From assembly GCA_037176705.1 (NCBI GenBank), contig CM073895.1:3639051-3703050 (forward strand): 64,000 bases of DNA. The letters run 5' to 3'. Both the position numbers and the translations under genes were made by a program. Below, piece after piece: positions 33,806-43,207 of the stretch (position 1 is its first letter; every line of letters starts with the position of its first letter). The notes beneath the pieces were generated by a model. The model was not told the DNA's origin, searched no databases, and saw nothing but the letters and a program-made list of their open reading frames with translations. Origin of the DNA: Molossus alvarezi. Lineage: Eukaryota; Chordata; Mammalia; Chiroptera; Molossidae.

Positions 33806-34640
33806 TGCGGTTTTAGCCTCCAAAGTGCCACGGATCCCAGAAATTCCCCAGACAGCAGGAGGGAGGCACCCTAATTTTCTATGTCTGCTCTATAAGCATC
33901 GTGGGGCGCACTAAAGGAGGCAAGGGGTGTGCTTCCCCTGTCATCTGAGGCCCACGGGCCCCTCCAGACTCACCGTCCTCTAAGTTACTCCCCACCGGGC
34001 GCCTCCTGGTCTCCTCCCTGACCCCTGAAGCTTTGGAGGTTCCCATCCTGGATGCTCTCCCACCCCCCAGGTCTAATCACGGGCTTCTGAGCTCCACCTC
34101 CTGCCCAAGGCCCTCCCTGCCTCCCACTCTCTTCCCAACTCCTGTACCCACCCCTGGGCCAGTCGTCCCAACAGGTCTCAGCCCCGAGGCTCAGGGGGAG
34201 GTGTGCCTTCAGCATCTTGGGTCCCTGGCAACCCGAATCATGTTTGATGCCGCTGAGGAATTAGAGGGCACGCAGCGGGGCCAGCTCCCAGACCATGGCA
34301 CGTGAGTTAGTGTCCGGGCACCGCCTTCGAAGCCCTCAGCTTGCAGGGGGACCTCCTGCGGCGATGACAGAAGCAGTGGGGGATGGGGAGGAGATGACCC
34401 CTGGTTCTACATGGCCCCAAGGGTCCGACAACAGTCCTGGGGCGGGGCCTCCCGTTTCCCGGAGACGGAGACGTGGATGGCGCCGTGGGCTTGGGGACGG
34501 GACCCCAGCTCAGGTGATCACACCTGCACCAGGCTCACAGTGCCTGAGGTGCTCCAAGTCCAGGAGTCTTCATCACTGGACAACCCTGTCGTATGCACAC
34601 CCTCTGCTCGCTCTGTTTCCTCTGTGGTCCTCCGAGCACG
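33806..34640. other. Unique DNA
   Basis: Pyrimidine-biased 33,990-34,160, otherwise ordinary; no gene or repeat recognised. Confidence 0.4.
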
Positions 34641-34647
34641 ATTTCTT

Positions 34648-35042
34648 TAAAATGTATTTGTTCACGGAGAGACCTGGAGAGGATTCTGCTGAGCGGAAAC
34701 AAGCCAGTCAGAGAAAGACAAGTACCACAGGATCTCACTTATTTATGGAACATAATGAACAGAATAAGCTGTCAATCAAAATGAATCCAGAGTCATGGAA
34801 GTAGGGAACAGACTGACAAACCTCAGAGGGAAGGGGGTGGGGGGATGGGAAGAGATAAACCAAAGAACTCATATGTACATATGCATAAACAATGGACACA
34901 GATATTAGTTTGGGGAAAGCAGGTGTGATGTGGGAGGGGGAAGAGGGAGTTAATGGGACATAAAAGAGGGGACATCTATAATACTTCCAACAATAAAAAT
35001 AAATAAATATAAAATAAATTAAAAATAAAACGTATTTGTTCA
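34648..35042 (+). mobile_element. 5'-truncated LINE-1 3' end (first of a tandem pair)
   Basis: The L1 body is about 34,665-35,025: AGCCAGTCAGAGAAAGACAA (34,704), CTGACAAACCTCAGAGGGAA, ACCAAAGAACTCATATGTAC, and an A-rich tail with AATAAA. It is flanked by TAAAATGTATTTGTTCA (34,648-34,664) and TAAAACGTATTTGTTCA (35,026-35,042), one mismatch in 17, a target-site duplication. It contains only the ORF2 stop region and 3' UTR. It arose by L1 retrotransposition and is inactive. Confidence 0.93.
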
Positions 35043-35479
35043 TCAGCAGATGGGTGGATAATAAAGCTGTGGTACATTCACATAGTGGAATACTATGCAA
35101 CTGTAAAAAAGAAGGAGCTCTTACTCTTTGAGACATGCACATGGACCTGGAGACTGTTATGCGAAGCGAACTAATCCAGTCAGAGAAAGACAAGTACCGG
35201 AATACGTGGAATCTAATGAACCCTATAAACTGACGAACAAAACAGGCCCAGAGGTATAGATGCACAACACAGAAAGGCGGGTCTCAGGGTGGGCGCAGGA
35301 AGAGCTGAACCAAAGAACACATACGCATATATGCAGAGCCCATGGACACAGACAATAGCACGGGAAGGCCTGGGCGGGGCAGGGGCTGGGTGGAGGGGGG
35401 CAAAAAGGAAGAAAGTGGGGGACATCTGTACTACTCTCAACAATAAAAAATAAATGAATAAATAAAATGTATGTGTCCA
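35026..35479 (+). mobile_element. 5'-truncated LINE-1 3' end (second of a tandem pair)
   Basis: The L1 body is about 35,043-35,462, beginning slightly farther upstream in the L1 consensus than its neighbour. It has GTGGAATACTATGCAACTGT (35,081), GAAGGAGCTCTTACTCTTTG, ACTAATCCAGTCAGAGAAAG and an A-rich tail. It is bounded by the 17-mer at 35,026-35,042 and a third copy TAAAATGTATGTGTCCA at 35,463-35,479. No full ORF. Confidence 0.92.
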
Positions 35480-35779
35480 TTCTGGATGCTGGACTTCCAG
35501 GGTCAGGGTTTTAGATTGGAGGGATGGGGACGGGGTTACTTTCTGCCCCAAGTCTTAGCCCTGTCCTCCTTACCTGTGTCAGAGACCCCTCCCTCCCCTC
35601 CCTCCCTTCTTCCCTTTCTCTTTCTCCCTCTCTCCTAGAGAGACTTAGAGGGGCTGAACCCCGCCTCAAGGCAATGCGGGCGAGCGGGGGAAGGGGTTCA
35701 CTCGGCTCATCATGCCAGTCTGTCAAACCCCAGGACGGGATCTCAGTCTACCCAGCTTTCAGGCTCCGGCTAAAAGAAA
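35480..35779. other. Unique DNA with CT-rich tract
   Basis: A CT-rich strand (TCCCTCCCTTCTTCCC and similar) spans about 35,585-35,640. Nothing else recognised. Confidence 0.45.
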
Positions 35780-36200
35780 ACAACTCTGAAATATTCTCTT
35801 GCTGTTAAATATTGCATCCTTTTATTCTAAATCAACACTGTACATTTTCCCAGAGTTTACAGAGAAAAATAACAACAATAGTGCAATCCTTCTAACAATG
35901 TCTTCCCCCGGCGGCGGGAAACGGCAAGCAGCCCACGCTCCTGCCGCCGCCCACTTCATATCACCTCTCGTCTCGTCGGCTGAGTTATTTTCATTGCATT
36001 ATATATATTTTAAAAAGAGAGATGCTGTCACCAGAAGGGTAATTGTCCTTGCACATAATCCTGTCTAGATGGAGCTGAGCAGCCCTAACTTCATTAAGCG
36101 CAAAGCCTCTACCTGAGAAAATCAATCGCAGCCTAAATCATAAAGACAAAAATCAATGCCAATCACACATTCCAGGCCTCTAGCCACATAAGCACACTGA
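35780..36200. promoter_or_regulatory. AT-rich island with embedded CpG patch, candidate enhancer
   Basis: About 420 bp of complex AT-rich sequence: TATTGCATCCTTTTATTC, AACAATAGTGCAATCC, TTATTTTCATTGCATTATAT, GGGTAATTGTCCTTGC (36,038), ACTTCATTAAGCGCAAAGCC and CAATCGCAGCC/AAATCATAAAG. A short CpG-rich block (CCCCCGGCGGCGGGAAACGG, 35,905) sits inside it. It is the second most convincing conserved-element candidate after 9.2 kb. Confidence 0.45.
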
Positions 36201-36344
36201 GGGCTTTGGGGGACTGGCTCTGGACGGAGCCCTGCACCCCAGGAGCCAAGACTGCGTGCATGGCCAGGGACAGGACAGGGCCTTTTGAAAATCTAATCAG
36301 CAGCAGATTCATCAAGAGAAGATAGAATGTAAAAGATACAAAGT

Positions 36345-36640
36345 AACGTTCATTTATTCAGACATTAACTGAGCAACTACTGTGTAGGACTCCTAGGAAA
36401 AGCCAGGGAATTCGAGACAAATGACTCAGTGTCTGTTCTCCGGGGGCTTTTGGTATGGTGGGTAACGCGGGTGGATCCTAAATTTGGCCTGAGGGGGCTG
36501 GGAAGTGCAGAGGGCCTTGCACATAGAGGGAGAGGGAAGGGGCAATTTGAGTTGGGTTTTGAAGAATAAATAGGAGGTTTCCAGGAAATATTTCCTTCCG
36601 AATAGTGTTGGAAGCAATTGTTTTTTTCTGATGGCACTTT
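36345..36640 (-). mobile_element. LINE-2 3' end, reverse
   Basis: CGTTCATTTATTCAGACATT, GAGCAACTACTGTGTAGGAC, then GAGTTGGGTTTTGAAGAATA (36,549) and GAGGTTTCCAGGAAATATTT match the reversed terminal region of L2. Confidence 0.65.
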
Positions 36641-36954
36641 TTTTCTGATGCCTAACAAATTTGGATTCCCCTGACCCAGCACAGAAGAACATGATGACAA
36701 TTCAGTCACCCTTTCTAGACAGTTCTTTGAAGTCCTCATGTGGCCCTGACTTGGGGAAGTGAGTGGGTCAAACCAGAAAGAAACAAGGACAGCCCCTTAA
36801 CACTTCTCCCTTAAACCTAGAGTTGAAACTGAGCTGGCACCTGCTTCTCTTCTGGGGGCTTCTTGATGAGCCCAAAAAGGTCGAGGGTGCTGATTCTGCC
36901 ATTGCCTCAGTTTCTTCCCTTGTTTCTCTGTTCTCCTAAACGAAGTCCACAGGG
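36641..36954. other. Unique DNA
   Basis: Nothing recognised between two L2 pieces; possibly diverged L2. Confidence 0.35.
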
Positions 36955-37245
36955 AGGCGCATTCCCTCGTTCGTTCTTCACTTGAAGAGCATCTCCTAAA
37001 TGCCAGGTGCTGAGCTGGCTGCTAAGATACAGACCCTCGTGAGAAACCTGCAGGAGCCCGGTCATCGGCCAAGGGTGGCAACATGTGCATGGGGCACAGA
37101 GGAAGGATGTCTGGTCCACAGTGGGGGAATCAGGACAGACTTCCAGGTGGAGGTGACTCCCAAGGGCATTCCTGAACCTGGAATTACCTGCGTCAGAGTG
37201 GATGGGGGGCAGGGCATTCAAGGTAAATTGCTAACATATAAAAAG
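36955..37245 (-). mobile_element. LINE-2 3' end, reverse
   Basis: TCGTTCGTTCTTCACTTGAA, GCATCTCCTAAATGCCAGGT (36,989), then ACTTCCAGGTGGAGGTGACT (37,139) and GGGCATTCAAGG follow the reversed L2 end. Confidence 0.7.
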
Positions 37246-37269
37246 GGCATTTTACACCCCAGCCCCTGG

Positions 37270-37440
37270 CTCAACACATCATCCTCGCCCCTTATCCCCA
37301 TGGCAACTCTGAGAGGTAAGTGGCAGCATTGTAAGGGTAAAGAAACCAGCTTGGAAAAGTCAAGAAAGTTTTCCAGACCCACTCAGTAAAGGAGGGACAG
37401 AGTCAGGACTAACGCCGGGGCCAGGTGCGCCTCCAGGTAA
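37270..37440 (-). mobile_element. MIR SINE
   Basis: CATCATCCTCGCCCCTTATC, CATGGCAACTCTGAGAGGTA, AAGTCAAGAAAGTTTTCCAG and AGGAGGGACAGAGTCAGGAC follow the reversed MIR in order. Confidence 0.7.
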
Positions 37441-38000
37441 GGAAGAGAAGCAGGAACAAGGGATGGAGAGATCAACACTGACAGCCGAGGGGACAGGAGA
37501 ACCCTCACCCCAAGGGCGGGCGGGTCCCTTCCGTCCTCACACAGAGGCAGGTTCCACGCGGAATGAACAGCCACCTGCCCAAGTGCCCCGCGGACACTCA
37601 TTGATCACCTGCACACGGGCTCCGCTCCAGGTCCCAGGGTCACAAGGAGAAGTACACGAGAGCCCCTCAGCCTTCCTGCTCAGAGGGGGGGTACTGGGCC
37701 AGGACAGGCATCCGCCAGAGCCGGTTGAAAGGTGCAGACTCGGCCCGGGGCCCAGACCTACAGCATCCGCGCCTGCACCTGAACGAGGTCCCAGGGGATC
37801 GGCACACACAGCGAAGTGCCAGCCCCACCGCAGGGGACAGCAGAGGGGGGCGCGTGGAGGGCCCTGTACTGTGAGCTCCTCCGTAGGTTTAATCTCACTG
37901 AGTAACCACAGGACAAAACCTGGTCCCCCAGTTTCCACCAAGAAATGGGCGTGGTGATGACGTGATGAAGGCTGGAGGCCAGCAGGTGCCCCGGGGCCAG
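37441..38000. other. GC-rich unique DNA
   Basis: Nothing recognised. Confidence 0.35.
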
Positions 38001-38327
38001 AGGATGGGCGGCGGGGTCACACGGGTGGGGTGCTGATGCAGGTCCCCCGGAGAAGGCGGGAGGATGGGCGGCGGGGTCACACGGGTGGGGTGCTGATGCA
38101 GGTCCCCCAGAGAAGGCAGGAGGATGGGCAGCGGGGTCACACGGGTGGGGTGCTGATGCAGGTCTCCCGGAGGAGGCGGGAGGATGGGCGGCGGGGTCAC
38201 ACGGGTGGGGTGCTGATGCAGGTCCCCCGGAGGAGGCGGGAGGATGGGCGGCGGGGTCACATGGGTGGGGTGCTGATGCAGGTCCCCCTGAGGAGGTGGG
38301 AGGATGGGCGACGGGGTCACACGGGGC
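38001..38327 (+). repeat. 60 bp minisatellite, 5.4 copies
   Basis: The exact 60 bp register begins AGGATGGGCGGCGGGGTCAC at 38,001, 38,061, 38,121, 38,181, 38,241 and (partial) 38,301. Units differ by only a few substitutions, so it is recent or homogenised. Because 60 is a multiple of three, open frames persist through it on both strands (20-residue repeats; a 303-codon minus frame extends beyond). I do not call these genes. Confidence 0.97.
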
Positions 38328-38639
38328 CTCTGGGCTGCACTCGATTCCCGCATCCTCTCTCGCTGCCAAACAGGAAAACAAAATGCGGCATTCACTTGGC
38401 AGGAGGAGTCCTGGCGGGGTGAACCGACACCCTGTGGACGGCAGAACTAGGTTAGCGTGGATGGATGCCCGGTCGGTACCTGGGCGCCCAGTGCATCGTT
38501 CAGGCCCTGAGACCCTGGTCCCTCCTCTGGGAGCTCTGCCCCCCAACCAGGCCAGCGGCAGGCGACCACTCTGCGGGACGCCCTCGGAGAATGGCGGGGC
38601 CAGGACACCCCATGGCCCCTCCTCTGGTTTGCTTCGTCC
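38328..38639. other. Unique DNA
   Basis: Nothing recognised. Confidence 0.35.
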
Positions 38640-38760
38640 CTGTGTGGCCTCCAGCAGGGAACCACACACTCCCCGGCCTCAGTTTCCCTCTGTTTACACA
38701 GCTAGACCCATCCTCCCAGGCAGAGAGGATAGGGGTGACTCTCCTCCGACAGGCCTTTGT
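38640..38760 (+). mobile_element. MIR SINE fragment (diverged)
   Basis: CTGTGTGGCCTCCAGCAGGG then CCCCGGCCTCAGTTTCCCTC (38,671) resembles the sense MIR core. Confidence 0.55.
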
Positions 38761-39836
38761 TCTCCCTGGGGAGGGACCCCAGTCAAAGGAACGGGCCTGG
38801 TGCCCCTTTCCCCCGTCCTCCTGCAGGGTCCCTCTCCGGGCAAGGGGCGGGGCTCAGCTGGTGGGCCCTGCTGCTGGGGGCAAAGGCCAAAGTGGGTGGG
38901 CAGGGCTGCAGGCTTTAGGGGAAGTTCTCCTGCCTCTTCGTTTATGGAGCTGCCCACACCCCTTTCATCCGCCTGTCGCCCCCTCCCACTCTGACCTTCC
39001 GGCCTCTCGTTCGCGAGGGCCCCGTGATGACCGTGGGCCCAGCTGGCTCATCCAGGAGGCTCGCCCACCCCGAGGTCCTAACTGAATGCCATCTGCCACG
39101 TCCACGTGCGGTCACAGACCACGGGCTCCGGGGTCAGGCCGGGCCTGTGGGGAGGGTGCGCTCCGTGTCCACCCTCAGACTCCGACACCTGTCCCATTTC
39201 TAGAAACGGACGGAACAGGCTAAGAACCACGTGCAGGAGCGCAGATACGACGGAGGTTTCCGGAGCAGGTGGCTGGAGGCCGTGGCGCCAACCACCCCTC
39301 CGCCCTCTGACTTTGTGACAGTGCCCACGCTCTGCACAGCCAGGGTTCGAGATGAGGCTGGTTTGCACTGTGCGGCCTGGGTGGCCATGCGGGGCCTCAG
39401 GCCTGCGCACACTTGGGCTCTGCCGGACCTCGACTTTGACAGGTGACTGCGGCCTCCGGGGGCTTCACCCCCAGGCCAGTGGCTAGTTTTCAGTGGGAGT
39501 GGAGCCTGGCCGGTGCTGGCGGGATGCGCCGTCTCTAGCAAGCAGAGTGAAGGCGCGGATTTGACCGTGGTCTGTGGGCACAGAGACGTTGAGGCATTTG
39601 GGGTGGAACCATGTACTCTGCTGCTTTGAATGATTTCTGAGCCGGGCTGGCAGGCTCTCAACCCTCAGAGGCAGCTGGGTTCTGCCTGCAGACAGCCAGC
39701 CGGAGGCTCCAAACAGCGTCCCCGGCACAGGGAGCCGTCGGACCCGCTGGCCAGTACTCTTCCCCTTTGTTTCATTTTTCATTTTATTTTATTTTTAATC
39801 CTCCCCCAAGGATATGTTTAGAAAGAGGAAGGGAGA
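38761..39836. other. GC-rich unique DNA
   Basis: No exon, repeat or RNA gene supported. An AT-rich TTTTATTTTATTTT run lies at about 39,775-39,797. Confidence 0.4.
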
Positions 39837-39922
39837 GCCCTGGCCAGTTTGGCTCAGTGGTTGAGCGTCGGCCTGCGGACCAGAGAGTCCCGGGTTCGGT
39901 TCCTGCTAGGGGCACGTACCAC
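39837..39922 (+). mobile_element. 5' (tRNA-like) part of a Ves-type SINE
   Basis: GCCCTGGCCAGTTTGGCTCA with A box TGGCTCAGTGG and B box GGTTCGGTTCC, breaking off after GGGGCACGTACC, where the (GGAA)n array begins. The 3' body is missing or replaced by the array. Confidence 0.9.
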
Positions 39923-40016
39923 AGGAAGGAAGGAAGGAAGGAAGGAAGGAAGGAAGGAAGGAAGGAAGGAAGGAAGGAAGGAAGGAAGGAAGGAAGGAAG
40001 GAAGGAAGGAAGGAAG
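39923..40016 (+). repeat. (GGAA)n microsatellite, about 23 units
   Basis: Uninterrupted AGGA tetranucleotide run between two SINE pieces in opposite orientation. GGAA arrays can bind ETS-family factors; no direct evidence of function here. Confidence 0.98.
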
Positions 40017-40024
40017 GGGAAGGA

Positions 40025-40207
40025 AGAGAGAGAGCGAGAGAGAGAACCATTAATGTGAGAGAGAAAAGTCAATCAGTTGCCTCTTGTTGGTGCCGCGGCC
40101 AGAAATTGAACCCACAATCTAGGTATGTGTCCTGACCAGGAATTGAACCCACAACCTTTTGGTTCACAGGGCTATGCTCCAACCAACTGAGCTACCCAGC
40201 CAGGGCT
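40025..40207 (-). mobile_element. tRNA-derived SINE, reverse orientation
   Basis: The reverse complement begins GCCCTGGCTGGGTAGCTCAG and carries the B box GGGTTCAATTCCTGG. A 14 bp word AATTGAACCCACAA is present twice (40,105 and 40,141), once in the tRNA-like arm and once in the body. It ends in a CT (plus strand GA) rich body at about 40,025. It differs from the Ves copies by a TAGCTCAGTTGG A box, so it is a different tRNA-SINE subfamily. Confidence 0.88.
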
Positions 40208-40414
40208 CTCTATTTTTTCCTAATTGTCTTCAAGGCCGAGAGAGGGGCTGTGAGGACCTGCCCTTGAATCATGAGGTTCCCCAACCTCTCCTCTCACCAC
40301 ATGGTCTCCAGTGGCCCTGGGTGCATTTGTCACAGATTCTGATGGTGGCTTAGATTTCGGAGGCCCTGATGTTCGCGGACGGGCAGAGGCAGCTAAGTAG
40401 TGAACACCCTTCTT
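40208..40414. other. Short unique spacer
   Basis: Nothing recognised. Confidence 0.3.
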
Positions 40415-40592
40415 ATAAAGAGTGGGGTCTCTGCCCTGGCTGGTGTGGCTCAGCACTTAGAGCGTCAGCCCGCGAACCCAAGAGTCGAGGGGTCGATTCC
40501 CGTCAAGGGCACAGACCTCAGTTGCAGTTTGGTCCCAGCCCTGGTCGGGGTCATGCGGGAAGCAGCCAATCAATGTGCCTCTCTCATGTCGA

Positions 40593-40642
<50 letters not shown>

Positions 40643-40715
40643 TCCCACTTTATCTGAAGATAAATGGGAAAATATCCTCGAGTGAGGATTTAAAAAATAA
40701 AATAAAGAGTGGGGT
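40415..40715 (+). mobile_element. Full-length Ves-type SINE
   Basis: The body is about 40,433-40,701 between perfect 14 bp duplications ATAAAGAGTGGGGT (40,415-40,428 and 40,702-40,715). A box TGGCTCAGCAC (degenerate end), B box GGTCGATTCCC (degenerate), a CT repeat at 40,596-40,640, TATCTGAAGATAAATGGG and hairpin TCCTCGAGTGAGGA (40,675-40,688). Confidence 0.96.
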
Positions 40716-41329
40716 GCCCCTGGCTGCTGACCAAGAGCTTGGGAGACAGCAAAGCGCTCACCCTCTGTCTCCAGGAACTGGGTGCAGGGGGGCGGAGGAG
40801 GGAGTGGGGGCTTGAGGGTGCCCCTCGGAATGACACGCACACCAGCAGCTGTGCAGGAGAAAGATAAGGGGGGAGCAGCCAGGCAGATTCAGGGACCACG
40901 AGAGGGGTGTCCTCGGGAGGAAGGTGGACCATCGCCGGGCGGACGCCAGGGGCAATGATGGTGGTCAGGTCTAACTGCTCTTACAGACGCAGGAGGTGAA
41001 AACCGGCTTCGACCAGCATGAAAGAATCCGGCAGTGGTGTCCGGGGGAACCAGGTGTAAGCGGGCAGGAGGAGCGGTCTCGGCTCTTACCAGCTGTGAGT
41101 GGGAGACGCCGCCCGGAGCAGGAACAGGAGCCAGGACGTGGTCCGAGCCCAGAGGCGGGGGACTGTCCCCTCTGAGAACCGTGACGGCTGCAGGAAACGG
41201 TGACAAGGTGTCTGGACAGCTCGCAGGACGGAAGGCAGGGAGATGATGCCCAAGGGGCACCCTCTGTCAGTGCTGGTGTGGTCGGTGCCCTGATGGAGAA
41301 GTAGGGTCAGGGCTCGCGGGACAGGTACT
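40716..41329. other. GC-rich unique DNA
   Basis: Nothing recognised. Confidence 0.4.
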
Positions 41330-41441
41330 GTGGCAGGACGCCCTCTGTCACCGCCTGGCTCTGTCCCTACTGCAGTGGACCTCAGGCCAGTCGCTCAACC
41401 TCTCTGTGCTTCAGTTTCTTCCTCTGCAAAAATGGAGCTGG
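41330..41441 (+). mobile_element. MIR SINE, 5' part split by a Ves SINE
   Basis: GCCTGGCTCTGTCCCTACTG, GGCCAGTCGCTCAACCTCTC and CTTCAGTTTCTTCCTCTGCA are the sense MIR core. The MIR is interrupted at 41,442 by a bat SINE and may continue at 41,672. Confidence 0.8.
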
Positions 41442-41671
41442 TGCCCAGCTGGTGCGGCTCAGTGGACTGAACGCCGCCCCAGGGACTGAGAGGTCCCGGT
41501 TTGATTGCCCGTCGGGGCACATGCTCAGGTTGCAGGCTCCATCCCCAGCAGGGGGTGTGCAGGAGGCAGCTGATCAATGTTTTCTCTCACATCCATGTTT
41601 TTCTCTCTCTCTCCCTCTCTGTCTCTCTAAAAAGAAGTCAATAAAGTCATATTTCTCAAAAATGGAGCTGG
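41427..41671 (+). mobile_element. Ves-type SINE inserted in a MIR
   Basis: The body is 41,442-41,656 between perfect 15 bp duplications CAAAAATGGAGCTGG (41,427-41,441; 41,657-41,671). Head GCCCAGCTGGTGCGGCTCAG, B-box-like GGTTTGATTGC, body GCAGGAGGCAGCTGATCAAT, tail CTCTAAAAAGAAGTCAATAA without the hairpin. A different Ves subfamily from the 5.7 kb copy. Confidence 0.95.
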
Positions 41672-42611
41672 CGATGTTGTCTCTGATGCAAGACTGATGG
41701 AGAATGACGGGTCAGTATTTGCAAAGCATGCGGGAAGGTGGGTGCCCGGGCTGGGTGCGGCCTGCAGGAGTCCGTCCGCGAGCAAGCGTGCTGGGGCCGG
41801 GCCGGCGAGGACGGCCGGGAGAGGCCGGGCCCAGGTGGACATCGCTCCGGCCGGCTCGGACGCCGCCCTCTGTGTCCTGAATCAGGACGGCGACGAGAAA
41901 GGGATTTGTGTGAACCGTGGTTTGGGCAGACTTAGGGCGCATTGATTTCATATTTCTGACCACAGGGGAAAGTCCAGAGAAAGGGTGAGAAAAGCAAGTG
42001 CCTGGCTTAGCGAACAAAGAGAAAACAAAAGAAGACAGGCCCCAAGAGTGGGACACAGACCAGGATGGGGAGCAGGGGGCCCGGGAGAAATTCTCTGGGC
42101 CCCCCAGGGCGAGGGGGAGGCCAGCAGAGAGTCTCCCCCAGTACAGCACTGACCAGCCTCCCATGGCCGTGTCCATTCCCACCTCCAGGAACTGACATAA
42201 AATAAGCTTTAAAATGCAGGGCCTCAGCCACGGGACCACACACCAAGCTCTGGTGCTCATCCTGTTGGACGAGTACAGAACGTGTCCTCATCCAGAAGGT
42301 TCCACGGGACACTGTTCAGAATGCATATGCATCCACGCCCGACTCCCACGGAAAAGGCGTGTTTGACACTGAACCAGAAGCCCACGGGCACAGGGATCGG
42401 GCAGGCTGTCTTGGGGAGGGGGGCTGGGCGTGGGCAGCGTTCTTCTCGCTTGTTTTGGGGGCTATTCCTGCCCACGAGAAGGAAGCCTCTGAGCACTGGC
42501 TCCCCACTCCTGTGATGTGCCGTGATCCTGCAGACAGGCTCCGGTCTTGGGTGGGAGCTGGTCACCTGGGTGATGGGTGCTCACTGGGAGCCCCCGGGAG
42601 GAGAGGAACAC
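41672..42611. other. Unique DNA
   Basis: The first tens of bases may be residual MIR. The rest is unassigned and GC-rich until about 42,150. Confidence 0.4.
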
Positions 42612-42762
42612 CCCTGAACTGCATGTCTGTGTCCCCATAATTCATGTGCTGAAACCCTAATCCCAGCAGAACGGCATTGGAAGGTGGGGCCCTTGGGAGG
42701 TAACTGGGGTTAGACGAGGTCATGACGGTGGGACCCATGATGGGATTAGTGTCCCCCTGAGA

Positions 42763-43023
42763 AGATGAGCCAGAACCCTGCCTCCTTGCTCAGTGGTTAG
42801 AGCATTGGCTTGCGGACCAGAGTCTCAGGTTTGATTTGGGTCCAGGGCACGTGACTCAGTTGTAGTTCGTTCCCAGCCCTGGCTGGTGTCATGCAGGAGG
42901 CAACCAATTGATGTTTCTCTCTCACATCAATGTTTCTCTCTCTCTCTCTCCCTCCCACTCTATCTGAAGATACATGGGAAAATATCCTCGGGTGAGGATT
43001 TAAAAAAAAAAAGATAAGCCAGA
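42763..43023 (+). mobile_element. Ves-type SINE inserted in the LTR
   Basis: The body is 42,775-43,011, flanked by AGATGAGCCAGA (42,763-42,774) and AGATAAGCCAGA (43,012-43,023), one mismatch in 12. The head is diverged (ACCCTGCCTCCTTGCTCAGT), so the A box is damaged. The tail carries TATCTGAAGATACATGGG and hairpin TCCTCGGGTGAGGA (42,985-42,998). Confidence 0.94.
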
Positions 43024-43090
43024 GTGCACATGCGCTCTCTGCCCCGTGAGGCCCCGTGAGCAGGTGGTGGTCTGCAAGCCGGGGAGCGAG

Positions 43091-43207
43091 CTCACCTGGA
43101 CCTAAGCTGGCCGTGCTCACCTGGACCTAAGCTGGCCGTGCTCACCTGGACCTAAGCTGGCCGTGCTCACCTGGACCAAGGTGGCCGTGCTCACCTGGAC
43201 CTTGGCC
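43091..43207 (+). repeat. 25 bp minisatellite, about 5 copies
   Basis: Units start CTCACCTGGACCTAAGCTGG at 43,091, 43,116, 43,141, 43,166 and about 43,190 (last one a base short). The first three are identical, the last two diverged. Located inside the right half of the LTR-like repeat. Confidence 0.96.

Noticed and set aside
34648..35479. Functional LINE-1 reverse transcriptase
   Set aside because: Only 3' UTR and the ORF2 end remain in both copies; no catalytic domain is present.
37758..38669. 303-codon minus frame with 20-residue repeats (and plus-strand counterpart)
   Set aside because: A 60 bp minisatellite keeps all three phases open because its period is a multiple of three. The flanks show no domain, and both strands are equally open.
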